Assembly: GCA_905197585.1 (NCBI GenBank)
Contig: CAJJZO010000022.1
Location: 1 to 14,882 of the forward strand
DNA from: an uncultured Collinsella sp.
Lineage (GTDB): Bacteria > Actinomycetota > Coriobacteriia > Coriobacteriales > Coriobacteriaceae
Reading direction: 5' to 3'
DNA length: 14,882 bases
Part shown: positions 8,266 to 14,492 of the stretch, one piece after another
Layout of the letters: every line of letters begins with the position of its first letter
How positions within the stretch are numbered: position 1 is the stretch's first letter
Translations under genes and position numbers: made by a program
The notes under the pieces: generated by a model
What the model saw: the letters and a program-made list of their open reading frames with translations, nothing else
The model's database searches: none
What the model was told of the DNA's origin: nothing

Positions 8266-10018
8266 GGTCTAGGTATCCTCTCACGTCTGCTTCGTAGTCC
8301 TCAATAATCTGCGGCCCTGCCGCGCTAAATTCAATTACGGTGTCGCCCACCAGGTCAAAGAGCGCCTCGTTGATGGTATCGACGAGCATGTCCTCGCTCT
8401 GTCCCGAGTGCGCCACTGCCGATGTCGCTTGCGCTGCGTTTTGCTCGAGCAGTGCGCGAAGGAAGGCATCTGCGGCGGGCGCGAGTTCGTTTGTGGCGTC
8501 AGCGGGCGCAGCAGCTGCGAACGCGGGCGTCGGCGCGAGAAGCGGTGCCACGACACCAAACTGTTCGGTGGATATGGTCGGCTCGTCGGTCAAGTCCTGC
8601 CGAATGGGTGCCACGACCGGTTCGACAATCGCGTCGGTTACGGGCTCGGCTTCCGGTTGCCCTGAGTCCGCTGCCTCGGCTTCTGCGGATGCGTCGTCCT
8701 CGCGCTCTTCGTCGATCAAAAGCGCTTCGCGCGTTTGCGCAGCGGCGCTCCGAATGTGCCCCAGCTGACTCAGATCGATATCGATCTTGACGGGCTGGTG
8801 TGCGGCGTCCCACGAGAGCCATGCCACAATCTCGTCATCGATAATCTTGGCCAGATATTTGGGGACCTTTTCTTCCTTAAGGGGATGGGCGGGGTCCAGC
8901 GCCAGGCGCAGGCGTTGGTCGCAGGCGCGCATCATTTCACCGAGCTTGCTGCTCTTTTGCCTACTACCGTGGATACGCATGCATTCCCAAAAGCCGTTTT
9001 GGCAACGGTAGATATGGATAGGATCCAGGTGGTATTCGCAGTCCTCGTGGCGCTCGGGCGAAAAGAATACGGCCGAGGCAAACATGGTGTAGGGCATGGC
9101 CGTCTCCTCCCCAAATAAGCTCGCCACGATGTCGGTCTTTCGGTGCGTGTCATAGTAGCGCGCCATACGGACATACACGGCGCACGCCACGTGGCGCAGA
9201 TCGCGGTGGTGGCTGCGGTCGAGCCGCGAGTTACTTAGGTTGTACGTGGAGAGGGCGTTGATGGCGGCTATGAGTCGCTCCTCGCGCACCTCATCGGGCG
9301 GAAGGGGGAGCGTGGGCTCGGAGGTTTTGCGACGCTTAGGGGTCTGGCCGGACGGTGCCGGTGCTGGTACAAGGTCTCGCGCTGCGCGGCGTAGCTCGAT
9401 AAGGGCGTTATCGAACATGACGGTTTTAGAGTCGCGAAGTAGCTTGGGGTCGAGTCCGTGGAAAACGGCGTAATCCTGCAGCCACACGCGCGCAAACCGG
9501 TCGATGCCGGGCTCGAAGGCGCGATAGACATCCCAAAAGGCCTTGATCTTGTTAAAACCTTCGAGCGGATCATCTATGCCAATGCCGCAAATCAGCTCAT
9601 AGAGATACAGAAAGGCAAAGGATGTAGACGTTTCCTCGACGGTTCCGCGGCGCACTTGGGCACGCCAGGTAAAGTAGCCGCGCAACTGCCGGTCGCTCAT
9701 GGCATTGTAGGTGGGAAAGTACGACTTAAAGGTGCCGTTGTAGGGACAGTCGTCCTCAAAGTCGGCCATCAGCAAGCCTTGGCGGTAGAAAAGCTCGGCC
9801 TCCGATAGCCAGCGGCCCGCGCCGCCCTTGGGGTCATCCTGCCAGCGCGATATCTCGCGCATCTTGCGGTATTGGTCGGGGAGGAAATTCTGCATCTGTC
9901 GGCCGGTTTTGAGAATCGGCTCGTCTGCGTAGATTTCGTTTGAGAAGCGGGCGGACTGATGGGTCCGGGCCTCGGCCATAATGCGCTCGATGAGCATCTT
10001 GATGTCCTGGTCGGCCAC
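8258..10018 (-). CDS. sngA: Shango SngA-like TerB_N/TerB_C domain protein
   Basis: 586 aa from GTG at 10018, supported by a purine-rich GGAGAGGAGGAG just upstream. The TerB_N domain (about residues 60-290) shows its hallmark block: CPYNGTF, MSDRQLRGYFTWRAQVRRG (107-125), SFAFLYLYELICGIG (133-147) and DPLEGF. A middle region (290-400) with WECMRIHG follows. TerB_C begins near 408 with VKIDIDLSQLGHIR. It is interrupted by an acidic, then Ala/Pro-rich linker at about 436-515 and resumes to the end. Tellurite-resistance-like TerB domains are helical. Within this domain family the fused TerB_N/TerB_C form is associated with DNA-processing or defence operons rather than metal resistance. First gene of the locus and overlaps sngB. 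Confidence 0.88.
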   Translation of the reverse strand: MADQDIKMLIERIMAEARTHQSARFSNEIYADEPILKTGRQMQNFLPDQYRKMREISRWQDDPKGGAGRWLSEAELFYRQGLLMADFEDDCPYNGTFKSYFPTYNAMSDRQLRGYFTWRAQVRRGTVEETSTSFAFLYLYELICGIGIDDPLEGFNKIKAFWDVYRAFEPGIDRFARVWLQDYAVFHGLDPKLLRDSKTVMFDNALIELRRAARDLVPAPAPSGQTPKRRKTSEPTLPLPPDEVREERLIAAINALSTYNLSNSRLDRSHHRDLRHVACAVYVRMARYYDTHRKTDIVASLFGEETAMPYTMFASAVFFSPERHEDCEYHLDPIHIYRCQNGFWECMRIHGSRQKSSKLGEMMRACDQRLRLALDPAHPLKEEKVPKYLAKIIDDEIVAWLSWDAAHQPVKIDIDLSQLGHIRSAAAQTREALLIDEEREDDASAEAEAADSGQPEAEPVTDAIVEPVVAPIRQDLTDEPTISTEQFGVVAPLLAPTPAFAAAAPADATNELAPAADAFLRALLEQNAAQATSAVAHSGQSEDMLVDTINEALFDLVGDTVIEFSAAGPQIIEDYEADVRGYLDHE

Positions 10019-10055
10019 CGCTCCTCCTCTCCTAACGCAGCTTCGGTGACCTCAT

Positions 10056-10064
10056 ATCATAGCA
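10056..10064 (-). promoter_or_regulatory. Candidate extended -10 promoter for sngA
   Basis: Read on the minus strand the site is TGCTATGAT, an extended -10 (TGnTATnnT). It would place a transcription start about 30 nt before the sngA GTG. No good -35 is visible, as is tolerated by extended -10 promoters. This would allow the defence genes to be expressed independently of the DUF554 gene upstream. Confidence 0.4.
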
Positions 10065-10106
10065 CAGCATCAAACAGGTGTTCGAGATACTGCTGCGTAG
10101 ATAGAT

Positions 10107-10823
10107 TTAGAACAGGAGGGCGTAGATGACGGCGATGACGACGGAGGGGAGCATATTGGCCGTGCGGAAGGTCTGAGGACGGATGAGGTTGACGCCGACG
10201 CAGAAGATGAGCATGGAGCCTACGAGCGAAAGGCTGTCGAGGGCTACCGTGGTCATGATGGGGGAGAGTGCGCCGGCAAACAGCGTGATCGTCCCCTGGA
10301 ACACGGCGACGGGCAGGGCGGAGAAAATGCAGCCGCGGCCAAGCGACGCCGTCATGGTGCAGACGATGATGCAGTCCAATGCGCCTTTCAGGGCAAGCGT
10401 TGACCAGTCACCGAGCAGACCGTCCTGGATCGATCCCACAATGGCCATGGCGCCGATACACACGGTGAGTGAAGTCGAGACAAAAGCGTTGGTGAACTCG
10501 TTATCGCCCTCGCTGCCGGTTTTGCGCTTGAGCCATTCGCCAAGGTTCTCGATGGCGGCCTCCAAGTTGATGGCCTCGCCGATGAGCGAGCCGAGGGCGA
10601 ACGAGACGATGAGCATGGTGGTGCCGGTGGTCGCTAGCGCCTTCCCATCGATAAGGAGCATCTTTTGCATGGTGCCGCCAAGGCCGATAAACAGGACGCA
10701 CAGCCCCGATGCTTTCATGAGCGTGTCTTGGATGCGCGGTGTAATGAAGCGGCCGCCCGCTAATCCCAAAAGACCGCCCGCAACTAAAAGCACAACGTTG
10801 ATGATTGTTCCCAAGCCCGGCAT
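10107..10823 (-). CDS. DUF554 integral membrane protein
   Basis: 238 aa of the DUF554 (YdfK/YqgA-like) family of bacterial membrane proteins, whose function is undetermined. The start at 10823 (MPGLGTIINVVLL) is preceded on the minus strand by AGGAGGG. A longer frame from 10892 would add 23 polar residues before a glycine-rich first membrane helix and is rejected. Six to seven hydrophobic segments are visible, near residues 5-24, 40-50, 66-82, 112-132, 145-160, 167-190 and 200-215. Conserved features include the glycine-rich first helix, GTMQ near 50-53 and CIGAMAIVGSIQDGLLGD (122-139). It is followed after 88 bp by sngA on the same strand with no terminator seen, so some read-through is possible, but no functional tie to defence is known. 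Confidence 0.85.
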   Translation of the reverse strand: MPGLGTIINVVLLVAGGLLGLAGGRFITPRIQDTLMKASGLCVLFIGLGGTMQKMLLIDGKALATTGTTMLIVSFALGSLIGEAINLEAAIENLGEWLKRKTGSEGDNEFTNAFVSTSLTVCIGAMAIVGSIQDGLLGDWSTLALKGALDCIIVCTMTASLGRGCIFSALPVAVFQGTITLFAGALSPIMTTVALDSLSLVGSMLIFCVGVNLIRPQTFRTANMLPSVVIAVIYALLF

Positions 10824-10892
10824 GAGCCCTCCTGTATTGATGCCAACGTGGCAATCGTAACAGAACGAAATGCGAGGCACATCGCGACTCAT

Positions 10893-10918
10893 CTAATACG
10901 TTATATAAGTGGTATTAG
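10893..10918. promoter_or_regulatory. AT-rich inverted repeat, candidate operator upstream of DUF554 gene
   Basis: CTAATAC (10893-10899) and GTATTAG (10912-10918) form a perfect 7-bp inverted repeat around a TTATATAA core in otherwise G+C-rich DNA. It lies 69 bp upstream of the DUF554 start and contains TATAAC on the minus strand, a possible -10. There is no T-run after the stem, so an operator/promoter is more likely than a terminator. Confidence 0.4.
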
Positions 10919-10941
10919 GAATGATGCGCGGCATTTAAGCC

Positions 10942-12372
10942 TCAGGTGGTTGTCGGGACATAGGGATAGTATTCAAAGCGCAGTGTCATAAGCCGCTGTG
11001 GGGATTCAATAGCCGCGGCGATGATATTGGCATCGCGGGCACGATCAAACCCTTCGAGCTCGATCTGGTATGAGACGTCTTGCATAATGTCCAGACGTCG
11101 CCAGGCTAGGAGTGTGTCACCATCGAATTCCAAGGTCTTGCCTCCGTCTGGAGCAACGGCGTATAGACGCAGCTTGGCGGTGGTTGCAGGGTCGACAACT
11201 GTGACCTTTTTAATTTCGTTTCGAGTATTCTTGGCGCCCAACAAGGTGAGCAGTGTTGGGGCCACGACCTCGCCCGATGGCAAAAAGACGACTTCGATGG
11301 ATTCAGGAAATGCGATGATAGCCGACTTGCGGACGGGCTGATTGGCGGCGGCAACTTCGATGTTCGCAGCGTCGATGACCTCTGTGTGGTCGAGCGCGGC
11401 AAGCACGCAGCAGTTACCTTCATCGATCTCTTGAGGATCAGCAAGCCCCAGACTGTCCGCGAGCTCGGGATCGTTTGGATCGGCAGCGGGCTCATTCGGC
11501 GCTTCGAGAGAAGCTGGGACGCTGTTTGTCGGCGACGGCGTGTCGCCCGCACCTGCTTCTTTGTCCGCGCTCTCTTCTTGTATGGTTGCGTTGATGGGTT
11601 CGTCGTTTGGGGGAAGCGTCTTGGCGTCAAACGCGGAGGGGAGAATTCCGATGGCTCCGGATCCGTTCCACTCCATTTCGAGAAGCGCCGGGTCGGCAAG
11701 AATGCGTTGCCTGCTTTGCGCGTGGGCATCGATTTCAATAGGGCCTGCCTCTATCCCTCGTGTAAGGCTGAGTGATCCGGCTGGCTTCTCGAAATGAGCG
11801 CCTGTGTCTTTGGTGCTGACGGCGTAGAACAGCAGGGACGCTTCTCCCGCCGCGATAACATCGGTACCGGCTTTGGTCAGCCGCAACGATGCCGTGAATG
11901 AGAGGGTGGGCTGCGCATCGTCTGCATTCGCGGCGGCGCAGCCCAGACATATACCGCCTCCTTTCTCGAAAAACGCACCGTCGAAGGCGACCTTCGCTCC
12001 GTTCGCCGAGTCATCGCCCGAAGCGATGTCGATGCGCAGCTCTAAATTGCATGGATCGCCATCTGCATCGAGCACAACCGAGCGCCACGTGCAGACGGCG
12101 CACCCCGCCTGGGAGCCGTTTGCCTTGTTCGAACGCTTGATATCCACGACTATCGAGCCGTCCGTATTACGACGAAGGCATCCCGAGGTTGAGATCACGG
12201 CCTGTGCGATCGAAAAACGCTCGCACGCAATGGCGCTCGACGGATTTGGTGCGGAACTTAGGGCTACTGGTAAGGAGTCTGCCATGACGGGAGTCGCCCA
12301 AGCGGCGACAGGCGTTCCGGTTGCGAGCGCGCCGCAGAGTGCGACGACGGGCAAAAGGTTCTTCGATGCCAT
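10942..12372 (-). CDS. Large secreted protein with CxxC pairs (surface cassette)
   Basis: 476 aa, no recognised family. Residues 1-31 form a signal peptide, probably cleaved after an Ala near 27-31. The mature chain has nine cysteines, including CAVC (91-94), CLGC (142-145) and a CC pair (321-322), unusual for an exported protein and suggesting disulfides or metal binding. Beta-rich domains flank an acidic, Pro/Ala/Glu-rich linker (about 255-315). The last 115 residues (from about 355) have a beta-strand layout resembling the 199-aa protein of the same cassette. There is no LPxTG-type signal or C-terminal membrane segment, so it is released or held by partners. The ATG at 12372 has AAGGAG upstream and begins 18 nt after the preceding gene. 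It is the last gene of the set. Confidence 0.75.
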   Translation of the reverse strand: MASKNLLPVVALCGALATGTPVAAWATPVMADSLPVALSSAPNPSSAIACERFSIAQAVISTSGCLRRNTDGSIVVDIKRSNKANGSQAGCAVCTWRSVVLDADGDPCNLELRIDIASGDDSANGAKVAFDGAFFEKGGGICLGCAAANADDAQPTLSFTASLRLTKAGTDVIAAGEASLLFYAVSTKDTGAHFEKPAGSLSLTRGIEAGPIEIDAHAQSRQRILADPALLEMEWNGSGAIGILPSAFDAKTLPPNDEPINATIQEESADKEAGAGDTPSPTNSVPASLEAPNEPAADPNDPELADSLGLADPQEIDEGNCCVLAALDHTEVIDAANIEVAAANQPVRKSAIIAFPESIEVVFLPSGEVVAPTLLTLLGAKNTRNEIKKVTVVDPATTAKLRLYAVAPDGGKTLEFDGDTLLAWRRLDIMQDVSYQIELEGFDRARDANIIAAAIESPQRLMTLRFEYYPYVPTTT

Positions 12373-12390
12373 GGGGTCTCCTTAGCTAAT

Positions 12391-12702
12391 TTAGTGCGGC
12401 CTGTCCGTGTTTTGTTTCTGGCTGCGTTTGATGTGCAGACCGAGGCCGGCGGTTCCCGCGCCTGCTGCTGTGGCGCCTGCTGCCAAGAGCCATCGTCTGT
12501 CGCCTGTCTGCGCCAACGGTTCCTCGCGGTCGCCGCGGTCGAGCTCCGAGAGGTCGACCGTCACTTGCGTGGCGGCCTGCGCCTGTTCTTGCTGGGCAAA
12601 GGCCATGGCTGGCCCAAACGCTAGGATGCTGACGGCGGCGGCCAGGGCGACGGCCTTATGCCGTGTGCGCACCGGGCTCGACCGTCCAGGTGATCGTCGC
12701 AA
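12391..12702 (-). CDS. Small sortase-type anchored surface protein (LAQTGD motif)
   Basis: 103 aa if it starts at TTG 12702; a GTG at 12672 (VRTRHKAVALAAAV) would give 93 aa and is equally plausible. Neither start has a strong ribosome binding site, and both overlap the 3' end of the preceding gene (47 or 17 nt). An N-terminal signal peptide ends around AMAFA (32-36). A short charged region (37-62) leads to a C-terminal cell-wall sorting signal: LAQTGD (63-68), a Gly/Ala-rich hydrophobic helix (about 71-89), then IKRSQK. The motif departs from LPxTG by Ala at position 2. The exposed part is only about 25 residues, so it may be a linker or tip-type component of the cassette rather than an adhesin by itself. 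No sortase is in the window. Confidence 0.7.
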   Translation of the reverse strand: MRRSPGRSSPVRTRHKAVALAAAVSILAFGPAMAFAQQEQAQAATQVTVDLSELDRGDREEPLAQTGDRRWLLAAGATAAGAGTAGLGLHIKRSQKQNTDRPH

Positions 12703-13255
12703 CCTGATCGCCTTCGCCGGTTACGCGGAAGATGTCGCGCGTGACGCGGGCGACGTTTCCGCTTGTCTTGAGCTTGATTTTGTCCGTGCCGCCGGCAATG
12801 CCCTGGTAGCCCATGTCGAAGGCTGCATTCTTGGAAAGATCGAGGCCCGTCCCTTGCGCGGCGGCGCTGGCGTTCTGGAGCGCGCCGTCGGGGCCGACCT
12901 TAAAGTCGATGGAGTTCTGCGCGGTTCCGGCCTTGGCGTCGGCGGCAATGGTCCAGGTGTTCATGGCGTCGATCTTCATGTTGGTGACATGGATGCCGTA
13001 GGCCGAATGATTGTCGATGGTGGTCGCGTCTTCTGAGGGGCCCTGAAGCGTGCCGTCGGCCTTGGCGACGAAGGGAATAACCGTCGGAACTTTGAACTCA
13101 ACGTTGTCGATCTCGGTCCTGACCATTACCTTCGTGGTTCCAACGCGCCCGGCTGCCATAGCTGGCGTCGGGGCGGCGCCCATTGCGAGCGCGAGCGCGA
13201 GCCCTGTGCCCACGACGAGCGCTCTGACTCCGTTCATGTTCCTGGTGATGTCCAT
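12656..13255 (-). CDS. Secreted beta-rich protein (surface cassette)
   Basis: 199 aa, no named family recognised. A signal peptide spans residues 1-34 with probable cleavage after AMA. The mature part begins with VEFKVPTVIPFVAKADGT (52-69) and continues as alternating strands. A DNHSAYGIHV segment precedes a WTIAAD strand, and the chain ends with ITWTVEPG. This layout resembles exported beta-sandwich subunits such as TasA/CalY- or WxL-like proteins, but no diagnostic motif of those families is present. There are no cysteines and no sorting signal. The ATG at 13255 has AAAGGA upstream. The downstream LAQTGD gene overlaps its end, implying coordinated expression. Confidence 0.75.
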   Translation of the reverse strand: MDITRNMNGVRALVVGTGLALALAMGAAPTPAMAAGRVGTTKVMVRTEIDNVEFKVPTVIPFVAKADGTLQGPSEDATTIDNHSAYGIHVTNMKIDAMNTWTIAADAKAGTAQNSIDFKVGPDGALQNASAAAQGTGLDLSKNAAFDMGYQGIAGGTDKIKLKTSGNVARVTRDIFRVTGEGDQVATITWTVEPGAHTA

Positions 13256-13344
13256 GGTCGTTCCTTTCTATTCGCCGCGGGCCGTCCCCGCGATGATTGG
13301 ACGAATGCTGGTGAATTGCATGCGGTGCCGTGTCGGCCGGAAGG

Positions 13345-13854
13345 CTAGTTCTCGGTTTGCTCAACCCGTACCTTGACACGTGTCGGATTGCCGTGGCTGT
13401 CGAGGGTCTTTGCATCGAGTGCCTGGATCTCGATGTACGCCTCGCCTTCTTTGATGTCGCCGGCGGGGCACGTCTCGATTGTCTTGCCGGTCTCGACCAC
13501 ACCGGATTCGTACATGGTCTCGTCGTTTTGGATGACGCGGAATCGCTGGGGAAATTTATTGTCTTGGACGTTTTGCACGTTGACGCGCAGTTTGCCGTCC
13601 TCCTGCAGCTGAGCGACCGGCGCGACCGAAATCGTCATCATGTTGTCGCGGACGATGGCGTCGAGCTCATCTTGGATTTCCTGGCGCGTTTTGCCCTCGG
13701 CCGTCGTAACCGAAGCGCCCGCCTCGGGTACGGGCTGCGACTGCCAAACGTATAGTCCTACGGCGACAAGGGCACAGACGATGGCCAAGCAGGCAACGAT
13801 GAGCTTCTTGCGACGACCCAGGCCTGCAAAGTGGGGTGGCTTCTTCGCGCTCAT
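13345..13854 (-). CDS. Single-pass membrane protein with extracytoplasmic domain
   Basis: 169 aa. The start at 13854 overlaps the stop of the upstream gene in an ATGA arrangement, with AAGGA a few bases before it. The same frame is open further upstream but runs across that gene and is not used. A basic N-terminus (KK, RRKK) precedes a membrane helix at 18-36, then a short helical linker (about 52-72). The domain from about 75 to the end looks like an Ig-like or fibronectin-like beta-sandwich (LRVNVQN, RFRVIQN, AYIEIQAL, RVKVRV). With N-in topology the domain faces outward. It could act as membrane platform or assembly factor for the secreted partners; this is inference. Confidence 0.75.
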   Translation of the reverse strand: MSAKKPPHFAGLGRRKKLIVACLAIVCALVAVGLYVWQSQPVPEAGASVTTAEGKTRQEIQDELDAIVRDNMMTISVAPVAQLQEDGKLRVNVQNVQDNKFPQRFRVIQNDETMYESGVVETGKTIETCPAGDIKEGEAYIEIQALDAKTLDSHGNPTRVKVRVEQTEN

Positions 13855-14147
13855 GCGGCATCCTTGGCGGTATAGATGCGCGCAAAGGTGGACGGGTCCG
13901 CTCCAAAGAGCATGTGAAGCATCAGGCGGCGCGAGTAGACGAGCTCTTCGAAGTCGGGAGGGAGCTCGATGTCGTGGATATGCGCGATGTGGTGGGCGAG
14001 CGCCGAGAACGACTCGGGGTCGCAGATCACATCGGTGGTAACGTGGTAGACCGTCGTATCGGGGAATGCCTCTTCGTCGAAAGGCAGGAGATGGGGATCG
14101 TCGTCGACTTCGATGGCGATGCCGTACTGGGGCCAGTAATATGCCAT
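13851..14147 (-). CDS. Small cytosolic protein, possible DUF559/Vsr-like nuclease-fold fragment
   Basis: 98 aa, starting at ATG 14147 with GGGAGG upstream; an in-frame stop lies shortly before and no other start codon intervenes. There is no signal peptide or membrane segment. The opening YYWPQYGIAIEVDDDP and the later TTVYHVTTDVICDPESF resemble the core strands of DUF559/very-short-patch-like proteins, in which a Trp-containing strand is followed by EVDGD and then by an Arg-rich strand. However, the catalytic Asp and Lys of a PD-(D/E)xK site are not evident. It is the first gene of the surface cassette and is coupled to the next by a 4-nt overlap, which does not suggest a nuclease role. The function is unknown. 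Confidence 0.6.
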   Translation of the reverse strand: MAYYWPQYGIAIEVDDDPHLLPFDEEAFPDTTVYHVTTDVICDPESFSALAHHIAHIHDIELPPDFEELVYSRRLMLHMLFGADPSTFARIYTAKDAA

Positions 14148-14167
14148 GGGAACCTCCCTGCTTCTGG

Positions 14168-14191
14168 GCCAAAACTTCTATCGGTTTTGGC
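14168..14191. repeat. 8-bp inverted repeat before the surface cassette
   Basis: GCCAAAAC (14168-14175) and GTTTTGGC (14184-14191) are perfectly complementary with an 8-nt spacer. The element begins 20 bp upstream of the 98-aa gene start on the minus strand, so it could be an operator or a leader hairpin near its ribosome binding site. Confidence 0.5.
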
Positions 14192-14205
14192 TGTCGACGC
14201 CGACG

Positions 14206-14256
14206 GTATCAGCCGATACTTGACCAATTTCTGACCAAATGCTTGACGGATTGGTG
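14206..14256. promoter_or_regulatory. Cluster of small repeats in the divergent intergenic region
   Basis: GTATC/GATAC forms an inverted repeat (14206-14219). TGACCAA occurs twice with 12-bp spacing (14221-14227 and 14233-14239). An inverted relative, ATTGGT at 14250-14255, mirrors ACCAAT at 14223-14228. The spacing puts copies roughly on one face of the helix, as expected of a regulator binding region between divergent genes. The protein that binds is unknown. Confidence 0.35.
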
Positions 14257-14492
14257 TCTCCGCAGGTAAAAGGCGGCAAAAAATACTCCAACTTTTTTCA
14301 AGCGACAATCGCGCGGTCGGCGACGGCGGGGCCATATGTGTCAAAAGCATCGTCTGTCGAGGAAATCAAGCCGCTCGCCGAATTGCACGAACGTAAAAAT
14401 CGCCAATTATGGAGACGGTCTCGAACACGTCGACGAAACGATGCGGTAACATCTCCCTGCAAACACTGTAGTTAGCTAAAGGGGGAGTTCGC

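Larger units (their letters stand above)
4400..10018 (-). other. Shango-type anti-phage defence locus (sngA-sngB-sngC)
   Basis: Three consecutive co-directional genes encode a TerB_N/TerB_C protein, a BrxD-like P-loop ATPase and an Lhr-like SF2 helicase, with no other gene between them. Shango is described as TerB-like protein plus ATPase plus helicase. Domain content, order and tight packing match that system. The ATPase and helicase families are also shared with BREX variants (BrxD, BrxHI), but no BREX methyltransferase, PglZ or PglX-like gene is present in the window. Confidence 0.8.
14148..14492. other. 345-bp divergent intergenic region
   Basis: Separates the minus-strand surface cassette from the plus-strand FAD oxidoreductase. 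It holds the repeats listed separately, an A-run and T-run pair (about 14277-14299) and an odd-length palindrome GAGACGGTCTC at 14412-14422. A possible -10 TAACAT lies at 14447-14452 and the AAAGGGGGAG ribosome binding site at 14478-14486. A frame on the plus strand (14239-14475) is open but lacks a ribosome binding site. No tRNA or known riboswitch was recognised. Confidence 0.5.

Noticed and set aside
4400..10018. A BREX system, because BrxD-like ATPase and BrxHI-like helicase are present.
   Set aside because: No PglZ, PglX methyltransferase, BrxA or BrxB gene is in the window, and the TerB protein points to Shango.
8258..10018. Tellurite resistance function from TerB domains.
   Set aside because: No TerC, TerD or TerZ-type genes occur; the TerB_N/TerB_C fusion with ATPase and helicase fits defence or DNA processing.
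13345..14172. A 275-residue reading of the membrane-protein frame starting near 14172.
   Set aside because: The extra part overlaps the 98-aa gene in another frame and is Arg/His/Pro-rich; ATG 13854 with AAGGA and an ATGA overlap gives a normal basic N-terminus and membrane helix.
14239..14475. A 78-aa protein gene in the divergent intergenic region.
   Set aside because: No ribosome binding site, an Arg-rich tail and overlap with probable promoter elements; kept only as an observation about the region.
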